A stretch of 64,000 bases of DNA, from positions 774,997 through 838,996 of the forward strand of contig VUYT01000004.1 in assembly GCA_008802785.1 (NCBI GenBank). The letters run 5' to 3'. Shown here piece after piece: positions 30,097-41,126 of this stretch; the stretch's first letter is position 1, and each line of letters starts with the position of its first letter. Both the position numbers and the translations under genes were made by a program. The notes below the pieces were generated by a model. The model did not search any database. It was not told the origin of the DNA and saw only the letters and a list, made by a program, of their open reading frames with translations. The DNA is from Symmetrospora coprosmae (taxonomy: Eukaryota; Basidiomycota; Cystobasidiomycetes; Symmetrosporaceae).

Positions 30097-33000
30097 CTAG
30101 CTGAACTTGTCGATCAGCGCCCGAAGCTTCAGTGCTCCAGGCCCAAGGGCGATTTCAGCTGCTGGCGGAGTAGGCGGGTCCGAGACAGTCCGTCCCGGCA
30201 CGGGCTTCTTCGGCTGGACTACTTCTGCCATCGATGCTGCTTCTGGAGGATAGCGCTTCGCAAAGACTGCAGGCTTGCCCATGGTCGAATTGACGAACGT
30301 TCGAGCCGGAGCGGCTTTGCCAGGCTGTTGACGAGCGAAGTTGGGCATGGGCGCCTTGGGCGGCGCGGAGACCGCGGCTGGCGCCGTGGCCGGGGCCGAC
30401 AAGTTCTTCGAGATACCTGCTTTACCGTTGCTGCTCGCACTCGCTAACTTAGATGGCACTATCGGACCTTTGTCAAAGGTCGCCGCGCCGACACCTGGCC
30501 GCGCCACCTTCTTCTGCGCGGCGATCGGAACGACCACGACGTCGCTCGACTCGCCAGCAGCGATGAGCGTCGCCCACTGCTTTGCGACGTCAGTCACCAG
30601 CCCGCCTCTGCCGCCTCTCGCCGAGCCAAACTTGTCCTTGTCTTGCGACAAGCCGAGCGAGGGTGGTGGTGCACTGTCGAGCGAGATCCGGCGTGAGGCT
30701 GCACTCGTTGTCGCTCCGTTCGTCTTGTCGGCGAGTGCAGGAGAAGAGGAAGATCCTTGCGGGTCGGACGCATAGCGCTTGGAGGGAGTTGCGGGAGAAC
30801 GCGGTGGCGCTCCTGTTATCGCGCGCATGGAAGCTGGAGAGGCTGCGATAGGAGATAGCGAAGGCTTGCTTGGGCTGTTCCTGCCGGAACGTATTGTAGC
30901 CGCGGACGTCTTGGTATCTGACACAGCTAGCGTGGTACGCGCTGTGGTAGGCGTCCTGACTGTTTTGACCGTACTGGAGACCGTCTTGCCAGGCAGCTTC
31001 CTTGGAGTTTCGCTACCGATCGCAGCCGCCTCAGCTCTCGATGCCGCAGAGGCTGTCGCCCTACTCATCGGCTCCTTGGTCACTGTGTTGATGTGTCTGT
31101 CCGCGTTGCTAGCCTTCGAGACAACTCTTGGGCTGCTCGACACTTCAGAATCCGCCAGCCGCTTGCTCGCTGGGCCAAGGTTTCTTTGTACACTGGCCGC
31201 TACCTCTGGCGCATTCGCTCCGCCGCTGACTCTCTCTACAGCTTTCGAAGTGCTGACCGGCAGTGCCTTCGTCTCATCGTCGACCCGAGGCGGCTTCTTC
31301 CTCCTGAGCGAGATCTGACTGCTCTTCTTACGGAGAGCGCCCGCGTTTCCGACATGCACGGGCGAGAGCCCTCTCTGCACTGGACTAGTCGTGCTCGACC
31401 GCAGCGGAGGGGATGTTTTCGGCGCCAGAGCGAAAGCTGCAGCTATTGGCGGAAGAGGGGACGTGGGCGAAATAGGCGATGAAGGACGGGAGAGGCGCGA
31501 CTCGAGCGCAAGGAGGGAGTCGCTCTGCGAGGGGCGGATGATTGGCTTGGGCGGGATGGCAACGGGTGCGAGGGGCTGACTTGCGCGTCGCAGGGTAGCA
31601 TTCGCCGTGGTTGGCGTAGAGGGCGCGCCGCTAAACATATTGAATAGCGTTACTTTAGCCTCTGACGGCAGCGTGGCTGTGGACGCCGCTGGGCCCTTAT
31701 CGGAAGGGACAGGGGGCCGAGGCAGGCTCTTGTCCGTGTCCATCTCCGCCAGTATGCTGCCGCCCGCACCCAATCCCGAGGCTTTGACGCTCTCCCTCTC
31801 CTTCTCGCGGTCCCGCTGCTCGACCAGCTCCTCCAGCAGCGAGACGGACGTGTTCCCTTCCTCATCAACGCTGCTCCCCACAGCATGGAGCGCTTTCACG
31901 CTCTGCACGATCGAGACCTGGCTCGAGGAGCGCGGGAGAGTACCCTTGATCCGCAGCGTGCCCGCCTGCGATTCGCCGTCCTCGCCGATCGTGGGCAGAC
32001 CAGCAATCCCGCCCGTTGCTGAGTTCAGCGTACGCAGCTCATCCGCCGTGAAGGGCGAGCTGCTCTGCTGAGGCGGGGTGGCGAACCGCGACGAAGGAGC
32101 GAGCGGCGGCGTTCGGCTCGGTCGACTCGCTGCTGGCGCATCGAAGAGCGCGACAGAGGGCGCAGGTGGCGGCATGCTCTGTCGGCGAGATGCTCTCGCA
32201 TCATTGCGCGGCGAGCCCGATGGGGAGGCCTGCGCTTGTTGTTGAAGAGCATGCTGCCTGTCTCTGAGGGTATATGCCCGCTCTGCGACATCGTACGAAG
32301 CAGGTCGGGCATTCAGGAGCACTCGCGCCTGTTCTTCCGCGGTGAGAGCCTCGCGCAGGACCGGCGAGAGAGCCCGCTGCGGAGACGTCATGCGCGACGG
32401 CGAGGACCGCAGGTACGGATTTGCCGAGCTTGAGCGGGGCATGCTGCCTGCTGGTGCAGAGTCGGACCGGCCGTACGAGGCCGGCCCGCCTGTCTGCGCC
32501 TGTGCGTGCTGGCCCTGCATGGGCGGCAGGACGTTCTGCTGCTGCAGGAAGCGTATCGTGTTGGGCTGCCACTGCGTCCCTGCATAGGACATCGCCGAGC
32601 TCGGACGCGCGGGCGAGGCAATCGGAGAGGCGGGCATCTGCTGGTAGGCCTGCTGCTGCTGAGGTGCGTGGTACGGCGCACTCGAAGGCGGAGCACTCTG
32701 GCCCAGGTGCGCAAAGAAGCGCGACTGGGTGAGATCGGGCGCGGTCGGGTCGAACGAGATGAAATTGGGTAGTGCGTGGCCAGGACTGGCAGGCGGCGAG
32801 AAGTGCTGCGGGATGCTGGGCGAGTAGCGCCCGGTGTTCTGGTATGTCTGCCAGTCCGGTGGAGACTGGAGGTGCGGCTGGGGCGAGGCTGGTGGGAAGT
32901 AGCCTGGGTGGGCATAGCCTGCATGTTGTGTAGGCGGCTGCGTGATCTGCATGGGCGATACAGCGCATGGAGCTGCCGAATGGGGCCTGCGTGGCGCCGA

Positions 33001-34307
33001 GAAAGGCGACTGGCTCCGGCCCAGGGGATGCAGCTGTTGAGACAGCGTTGGCTGTTTGAAGAAGGCCTCTTTGGGCAGCGAGGCGTAGTGCGCTACCCAA
33101 ATTGGGAGCTCGAGGATGATGTCCTTGCTGTAGCGACCCTGTTCGTCAGCTTGAGCCAGGTAGCGGGCATGACCTCACCCTACTCACGTGAGAGTCCCCA
33201 TGTCGAGCGTAACCTTGACGAGCGGATGCACCTCGAAGAGCCTCGACTTTCGGATCGAGAGGAACCTGTCCTGTTTCGGAACATCGACAAAGCAAGTGAC
33301 GATTCTCTCTTGCCCTGCAGGCGGGAACTCCCACTCCCTGCCAGAGAAGCTGCGGACCTGCACGTCCTCCGTGATGCGCGGCTTGGGGACCGACGCACCG
33401 CCCGCGCCCGCTTCAGCAGGCAGGATCTTGAGTCGCCTGTGCAGCGAGACTTCGACGCCAGACAGCGTCTTGGTGGTGCAATTCTTGACTGAGAGCTGGA
33501 TCGCAATCTGGCCTCTGCTGAGCTCCTTCTCCGGTCCTCCGCCCTGCTCCTCCGGCAGCTCGTAGCCCCGGTAGAACAGCCTGTCAGGAATGATCGCGTC
33601 GAACCAGATGTTCCCCTCTGGCCCACCGAGCAGACCTCCTCCGACCCGCTCACGCCGCTGCGCCTCGCTCGGCTCATGGAATCGCTCGGCGTGCCAGTCA
33701 GTCCAGCGCTCAACGACAGCGACCTCGAGGCGCTTCGTGAGGATCTGCCTCTCGCCCTGTCCCGAGCTGTCCGTGTTCTGCACCTGCACCGTCCCGCTCA
33801 GATGGTACGCTATCGAGGCGTTCCCGCCGAACCGGCAGGACGTCGGGCAGCTGGCCGGGATGGGGAAGCTGAATGGAAAGCGGGTGACGCCCTTTCGTGC
33901 GGGCCAGTACCCGGATAGTGACGGGCTGGTCGAGAGCACGGCATTCGAAGGAGGTAGGGAGGCGGACTGGAAGCTGACTTCGGCGTTCAGGAAGGTCTGC
34001 GAGGCGGCGTGGTCGAGCGATTGCAGTTCTGGCGGGACGACAGGTGAATACGGCGTCAGCTTATGCGGGTCGATCAGATTGACAGACAGGAGGGGCCATC
34101 AGACCCACGCTCTGCTCCGCGCAGCTCGAGGCCAATCCTGCCGAGCCACACCTTCTCCGAGCTGCAGGCGAGCTCGAGGACGCCATTGATGGACTGCCCA
34201 GCGACGTAGAGGGTCCTGTCTGGCCTGACGTGCAGGGTGACCTTGCTGTGCTTGAAGACGGCCTGAGGAGGCAAGGGCGGTGAATAGGAGCGACGTGTCC
34301 CTGCCAT
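30097..34307 (-). CDS. Alpha-arrestin with a very long disordered tail
   Basis: Probable adaptor for ubiquitin-dependent endocytosis of plasma-membrane transporters. Minus-strand exons 34109-34307, 33188-34028 and 30097-33127 join in phase (1356 aa). The arrestin N-domain starts at residue 18 (FKHSKVTLHVRPDRTLYVAGQ, SINGVLELAC) and continues through VTRFPFSFPIP, EGNIWFDAIIPDR and the C-domain (IAIQLSVKNCTTKTLSGVEVSLHRR; LTKDIILELPIWVAHY), ending near residue 375. The remaining 980 aa are Ser/Pro/Ala-rich with many SP/TP sites and Gln runs. I find no clear PPxY, which Rsp5/Nedd4-binding arrestins usually have. The exon 3 acceptor CGCTACAG|CAAGG keeps frame with the preceding AC; the other candidate does not. 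Confidence 0.85.
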
Positions 34308-34812
34308 GGCACCCGAGTGCGCTTTGACGGCGGCTGGATGCGGTTGCTCGGCGGGGTGAGAGAGTGTCAGGATGCTGCCACCACTGCCATTCTACACCGT
34401 AGCCCAGTCAGTGTGGGATCAGTCAGAACAGAGACAAGGATGCGCCAGTGAGAGTGATGCATGTTTGGGGTCTGCCCGTCATAGGAGGCCTGGCTGCCTG
34501 CCTGGCTGCCTGGACGGGCCGAAACCGCCGACGGGCCCGTGGAGGAGAAGCGAGGATTGTCAGGGCGGCTGGGATCGCAATCAACAGCGGCAGGGAACTC
34601 GGAGCAGCTTGATATGTGCTAGATGTGCACTCTGTGATTGCGATGTGCAATCCATGTTTGTAAGTTGACGTAGGCTTGTCGTTGCCGTCAGTGACCCGAA
34701 AAGCAAGGGTGATCCTGCAAAAGCCGCCGGAGCTTCTCTGACGGGTTTCCGCCACTGGGAGGGACCCCGCTTGCCCTCTGTCTGACTGCGACCGACACTG
34801 CCCCCACCTTGG
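34308..34812. other. Divergent promoter region, arrestin / nucleotidyltransferase
   Basis: No coding signal stands out. It contains two near-repeats of CTGGCTGCCTG around 34487-34513. Confidence 0.45.
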
Positions 34813-37800
34813 ATGGCAGCAACCTCACTCTTGCAGCATCTCATTCGTCTACCTCGACATCGCACCTTTCCGCATCTTGCAGCAACTGGCCGCAGCTGCA
34901 TCAGCATCGTCCCCTCCTTGCCCCTGCTCGCGTCTCCTCGCAGCAGCAGCAGCAGCAGCAGCAGCAGCACCGCGATCGCCAGTACCCGCTCGGCGTCATC
35001 GACAAGGTCAATAGCAGCTTCCAGTCACAGCAGCAGCATCCGCGCACTCGCTGCAATGCTCAGCACATCCGCTTCGTCGGGCGCATCGGCTTCCCCCTTT
35101 CCCAGGAAGGCCAGAGCTGGAGGAACCGCCCATCAAGCGTCAACCTCCGGAGGAGCCGCCGGATCGCGCTACGAGTGCTTCGTATGCCACCTCGCCTTCA
35201 CCAACAAGAACCTCCTGCAGCAGCACATCAAGGGTAGTCCGTTCTGCAGTGGGCATAGCAACGGCAAGGCCGGCAGTAGCAGCGGCGGCAGTAGCGCCCA
35301 CGCCGAACGCAGCAGGCCCGCTGCAGGAGCCGTCCTACCCGGCTTTGTCCCTGCTAGCGCATTGACAAAGCAGCACAGTCTGCTCAAGGAGGCAGCGTTG
35401 GCTGCTCCTGCGTCGGCGTCGAGCGCGAATGGGGCACCCACTGTCGATGCACCTCGGATACACGTCAATGGCGAGAGCACATCCTCGCCGGCCTCACCGG
35501 GCAAAGCAGCCAAGGGGAAAGCAAAAGCCATCCCTATCGGAGACTCGCAACCAAGCGTCACAGCAGGCCTCGGCCTCCACCAGCCGCAGCATCCGTCCTC
35601 CGTCAACTCCGCGAGCTCGATGGCCCGCAGCTCATCGATCGAAAGCCGCTCCAGCACAGGTACCGCATCCGCACCTGCGTACGCTGCGAGCAACGGCAGC
35701 GGCAAGGCCCCGAAGGTGAAGAAGCCGAAATGGACGCAGGCAATGAAGGATGAGCGCGATGAGCTGAAGCGGCAGGCGGAAGCGGGTGGGCAGGGACTCG
35801 CGACAACGAAGCAGAAGGGCGTCGCTCGGCCCTGTTTCAAGCCGGCGGCGACAGCTGTCGGAGGAGGAGCGAGTCGGCCGAGACATGGCCTTGCCATCGA
35901 TTCTGGCAACGTATCGCGCCTTTTCCCTGGCAGCGTCCCCAGCAATGCGCTAGACCCAGCAGGAAGGGAAGGCGCTACGAGCCCGGCAGAGTCGATCGCA
36001 TCGTCCACGGACGAGCTTGTGCAGGCACACTCGCCGCCGACAGTCGCAGACACGCCGAAGAGCCAGAGCAAAGGCCAGCAGAAGGGGGAATCTGCATCCG
36101 CATCTACACCAGCATCAACAGCGGGAGCCGTCGCACCCTCCGCCTCGTCTTTCCCTTCCTCGCCATTCTCCTCGTCGCCTTTCCAGGCGCACATCGATCC
36201 CTTCAGCTTTTTGGCCTCCAGACAGGCTCTTGCTGCTGCACAGCTGAGGCAGGGACCAGCCAGCGAGGCCAGCACGTCCTCGACCATCTCGACACAAAAG
36301 CCTATACCCGCAGCTGCCCCGATCCCTGTACCTGCAGCCACCGCCGCCGCCGCAGCTCAGCCAGCACCACCTCCGTCCCTGCCCATTCCACCGCTCGTGC
36401 ATCGCGACTCCGGCAAGCGGATACCGCAGTCTCCGCTCCTATGGAGCAGCGGTCCTTCTGCGGCCCCTCTGTCCGCGCCGACGCTCGGCTCGCCCGCGAT
36501 ACCCACATCACCCAGCGGGCGCTTCGAGGATGTGCAGTACTTCGACGGCGAGGACATGTCCACACATCAGCGCGGGTCGCGCGGTGCGCACGATGATAGC
36601 GACGGCTACGATCACGACGCGGGCGCAGCGGCGGCCATCCAGCGTGCGCGGTACGCGACGGACAGAGATGCGGTCGTCGCTGCGCTCGCGGAGAAGCTCA
36701 ACAAGGACGTCAGCATCGTCTCTGGCGAGGCGCGGAAAGCGCGGAAAGCGGAGCTGGAGAAAAGGCGCGAGGAGCTGCTTGCGCGCGCAAAAAGCCAGGG
36801 CGCTGACGCCGAGCAGCAGGAGAAGTACCTCGAGGGACAGCGCACAGAGGCGGAGGCGCGACTGCAGGAGAGGGAGGCGGCCGAAGCACGGAGAAGGGAG
36901 CTGCAGAGGCGCAAGGACGAGCAGGATAATGAGGAGGCCTTGCCCGGACCACATGGGTACGATAAGGCGTCAGACAAGCAGGAGGAGTCCTCCGACGAGC
37001 ACGATGAGACCATGCGAGAGAGCCAAGCGACCATCAAGGATGGAGATGGCGTCGTCCGTCAAGATATGGCACAGACACACGGTGCCAGCAACTCGACTGC
37101 TCCGCAGAAACCGCAGCAGAATCCGCAGCAGAACACCAGAGTCGAGTATGACCCGCCAGAACGGAAGGTGCAACGGGCCTTCCCGACGGGCGAAATCGAC
37201 GCGTCAACGGTACAGGCCATTGCGCCCGCGGTACTCAAGTCGACGCTCGCAGACGAGCCTACGACTAGCACAACGAATACAGCCGAAGAAGAAGACGATG
37301 GCACAGGCTCAGACGCCGGCTCCGACGCCAGTGTGACGAGCCGTCTCGTCCGGACAGTCGTGCGCGATTTCGACATGCGCAGCTGGGACGATCTCGCAGA
37401 CACTGCTCCGTCGGTACAGGCAACGCACAAGAGGATACAGCTCGAGCGGACGATCCTCGCGCTCGAGAAGCGGCACCGCCCTTCTCCGACAACGCTCATG
37501 CGGCGCCGAGAGATGGTCAATGCCGTTCGGAAGCGGCTGAATGGTCTCCTCCCCGAGTGGCGCCCAGACTTCCAGTACACCATTTTGCCGTTCGGCAGTA
37601 CGGCGTACGGCCTCGACACGGACTCGTCGGATCTGGATCTGTGCATCGTCGACCCAAAGCGTCTCGACGGGTTCCGGAATGTTTGGGATTTGTACGAGAT
37701 GTCGCCGCAGGGCAACACCGGCGAGGAGCCGCTCAGCACAACGGACGATGATGCTGCGGCTGGGAACACAACGTTTAACGCCACCACGGACGTGGGCAGG

Positions 37801-39943
37801 CGACCACCGCACCACAAGGCCCGGAATGGCAAGTGGGATGCACCAGATGTGAAGACGGAGCTAGGGCTGGATCCCATCTACGATGTCAGAAGGATTGCCG
37901 GAGTACTCAGACGGATGAACTACCGCGAGGTTATACCTATCCCATCCGCAGGGGTCCCCATTGTCAAATTCAAGAGCGCCGATGGCATCAAAGCAGACAT
38001 GGTGAGCGGGACCGACACAAGATGCACAGAGCAAACGCTGATTCGCTTGACCCATGCAGAACGCCAATGAGCAGCTTGGCGTGCGCAACTCTGCCCTGCT
38101 GAAAGCCTACGTCCACTTCTCGCCCGTGGTACGGCCATTTCTCATCTTCCTGAAGGCGTGGGCCAAGCAGCGCGGCCTGAACGACCCATCCGGCGCACAC
38201 GGAGCCATGTCGCTCTCTTCTTACTCGCTCATCCTCATGGCAATCGGGTACCTGCAGCACGCGGGCGTCGTGCCCAATCTGCAGGATCTGCGGCTGATCG
38301 CGCAGAGCGGGATGGAGCGCGAGGCGTTCTGGACCAAGGTGCCCAACAAGAACGCCATCAAGCCGGGGATGAGAGGGAAGGGCCGGTACCTCGGCGACTA
38401 CAAGGCCATGGTCGTCGAGACCACGTTTGTCAGGATGCTGCCGGCTAGCGCAGACTGGAAGCCTAGCCATGCCGCTGGATCGCAGGCGAATGGCGCAAGC
38501 AAGGCTGTCAATCCCGCTACTATGCCTCGGCATGTTCCGACAGGCTGGGACAGCGATGACGCTCAGTCGATCGCCCAGTCAAACGGAACCGGGACAAGCA
38601 AGAGCACGATAGGCAACACGACGGTGACCGACTTGGCGCAAGGCTTCTTCCACTACTATCTCGGCTTTCCGCTCGACAGCAAAGCGGTCTCGATCTGGGC
38701 TGGGCGGCCTCTGGACCGCTCAATGGGATACCTGCCCCTCGCCGCAGATGCAGACGGGATCCCGTTGCCGACGTTGCCCAAGATCACGCGGGAGGAGCGA
38801 GAGGAGCTCTATGAGGAGGCGGCGGAGGAGTCTGACGAGGAGATCTACGACGAGCGGAATCCCACGTCCGCTACGCCAAAGCAGGAATTGGAGACACGGC
38901 AGGATGCCTCGTCGCCGCAAAACACAAATGGCATCGAGTCCAGCACAGAGACGGACGAAGAGCGCCTGTCGCGCGCCACATTGGCAAAGTACGACGCTCT
39001 TCTTCGGGCACATGGAGTGCAAGATCTCGCCCCTTCTTTCGAAGACGCCAATCGAAAGGCTGTCGATGCTCGAGCGACGAGCGCAGTATCGCCCGGCACC
39101 ACCCCAGATCCTACGCCGACAACTGCGCGCTTCCCTGCGCACGTCCGCTCCAGCGAGAATGGACGGCCCGATTCCATCTCAACTGGCACTTCGAGAAGCA
39201 AGGCGCGGGCGTCGGGCGCACACACCGGCCTCGAGCTCCACCATGCAGACGAGACGACCGGCCTGTTCCCCTTTCCAGAGCAGGAGCGTCCCGAGGATTT
39301 TGTCGAGCCGCCGACGTGGACGCAAAAGCTCGTCGTGCAGGACCCGTTCATCCACACGCGCAATACGTGCTTAAACATCGTGCCCCGCGTCGTCGATCGC
39401 ATCATGGCTGTAAGTGGCCTGCCTTTTCCTGCATTCCGTTCTCTATGGATTCGAGCTGACGCGGTCGATGCGCGGCTCTAGGAAATGCAACGCGCATACG
39501 ACCTGCTTCAGGAATCGGCCCCGCTCGACAAGGTCTGTCTGAGCGTCAAGAAGGATTCCGAATTCCGGGCCGAGTACTACTCGCCGGGGACGCCCATGTC
39601 GCGTGCTGCGCGGCGCATCGCGCAAGAAGCCAAGAAGGAGGAGAGACTGCGGCGGGAGCAGGAGCGACGGAACCGGAAGCGCGAGGCGAACGATCAGGCG
39701 CGGCGGGAGAGGCGGGCCGATCGTCGAGAGCCTGGTGGGCAGGCGGGGGAGAGCGGCGCGCATAGTCAGAGCCAAGGGCAGTCGCACACGCAGGGTCGCA
39801 GGAGCCCGTCGCCGCGGCCGCACAACCCAGAGAACGGGAGCCCGGCGAATGCAAATGGGCGGGCGGCGCGAAGAGGCAGAGGCTTTTCGCGCTGGAAGGA
39901 GCAGAAGCACAAGAAGAGGGAGGAGCGGCAGGGAGCGCCGTAG
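34813..39943 (+). CDS. Non-canonical poly(A)/poly(U) polymerase (Cid1/Trf4 superfamily)
   Basis: Template-independent RNA nucleotidyltransferase, probably tagging RNAs with A or U tails. Exons 34813-38001, 38060-39409 and 39482-39943 give 1666 aa. Near residue 118 is a C2H2-like zinc-finger segment (CFVCHLAFTNKNLLQQHIKG), followed by about 700 low-complexity residues and a charged coiled coil (residues 630-720). The catalytic domain (about 840-1210) has FGSTAYGLDTDSSDLDLCIVD with both catalytic aspartates, GIPIVKFK-like VPIVKFKSADGIKADM, and the PAP-associated core LLKAYVHFSPVVRPFLIFLKAWAKQRGLND, SLSSYSLILMAIGYLQ. The tail is strongly basic (KRRE-rich), a possible RNA-binding tail. The first 80 residues cover an (AGC)n tract, so the true start may be the Met near residue 82. 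Confidence 0.87.
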
Positions 39944-40227
39944 ATGCGAGCTGGCCAGAAATGTCCTCTGCAGATTGACCCATGTCAAGAACCTCGTTCT
40001 GCTTTGTTAGTGTAGCATAGCATAGTTGTTATCGCTTAATGGCAGCGTTAGTCAAGAGGGGCCATCGCTGCATAGAGCGAGCCCACGACCAGGCTATCTG
40101 GGCTGTGCCGATCCAACAAACCATTTTGCGAGCGGTGTCGACTGACTGCGCTTCGATACACTGCACCTTCCTATTCGTCCTGGCTCGTACGGCCTGCCAT
40201 CTCCAGGTCCGAGCGGACTTCCCCCAT

Positions 40228-40821
40228 CTACTTGAAGAACGCTCTCGTGACCTTGTTGATAAGGTGTAGCGCGACGACGGAAGCGATGAAGACGACTGCA
40301 AGACCCATAACGACGACGGGGTCACTGTGAGGAAGGACATGCATACATGGCAGGGCACTCAGCCGATATGTTCTGGCCTGGGCAGACGCATGCCCAGAGG
40401 AACCGAGGCATAGGCCCTGAGGCGGAACTCACACTTTGAGACCCGGAGTATCATCGTTCGTGTAGAGCCGGAGCATTGTCGAGCTAGATCCTCCTGCGCC
40501 CGCTGCGCGCGTTGACGCTGGCTTCTCGTTCGCCTCACCAAGGGCAGCTGCACGGCGCCTGTGCATGGATGCGGCGACACAGACCAGACCATGTCAGCAT
40601 CTACGACCTCTGCCGCATGGCGTGTGCGACCTCGCCATCTGCACGCCAATGCCTCGCCTGGCCTGGCCTGGTCTGGCCTGGCCTCACCTCAGCGCTCCCG
40701 GCTGGACCGCCTTTGCGCCCGCTGGACGCCCTGCTGCTTGCGGGCTGCCTGCTGCGACTGCGCTCGACGAGCCAGAGCTTGGCGAGACGGGCCGCGCTGC
40801 TCCGACCTGCTGCGATGCCAT
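40228..40821 (-). CDS. SBH1: Sec61 translocon beta subunit
   Basis: Tail-anchored ER subunit of the Sec61 protein-conducting channel. Minus-strand exons 40688-40821, 40433-40558 and 40228-40324 join in phase to 118 aa. After a Ser/Ala/Pro-rich cytosolic part come GGSSSTMLRLYTNDDTPGLK, V-DPVVVMGLAVVFIASVVAL and HLINKVTRAF, the complete Sec61beta signature with its single C-terminal membrane span. It converges with the polymerase gene (284 bp apart) and diverges from the gene at 41048. Confidence 0.95.
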
Positions 40822-41047
40822 AGTGAGATGGAGGGATGGGAAGGGAGAGAGGAAGAGTCGCTGCTGTGGCCGTTGACCTTCTCTTTGTGCGATGCGATGG
40901 GATGGGAGAGATGGCAACCTCACAGTCGGATCTGTCCCCGGCGTCTGAGGGGGAAAGCACTCGACGGCACCGCGGCTTCTCGCTCTCTCCCTCCCACATG
41001 TCAGACCCAACAGTGTAGCATGCACGATATCCACACGCTCTAGATTG

Positions 41048-41082
41048 ATGTACGCTGCGTCGAGGACGCCGTCCCGCTATGC

Positions 41083-41126
<44 letters not shown>

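Noticed and set aside
34941-34975. CAG/AGC tracts here and at 6233 and 41083 as possible CRISPR or structured arrays
   Set aside because: Pure trinucleotide microsatellites without unique spacers.
35169-36341. 390-codon minus-strand frame inside the nucleotidyltransferase gene
   Set aside because: Antisense of Ser/Ala-rich coding sequence; GC-rich third positions keep the opposite strand open.
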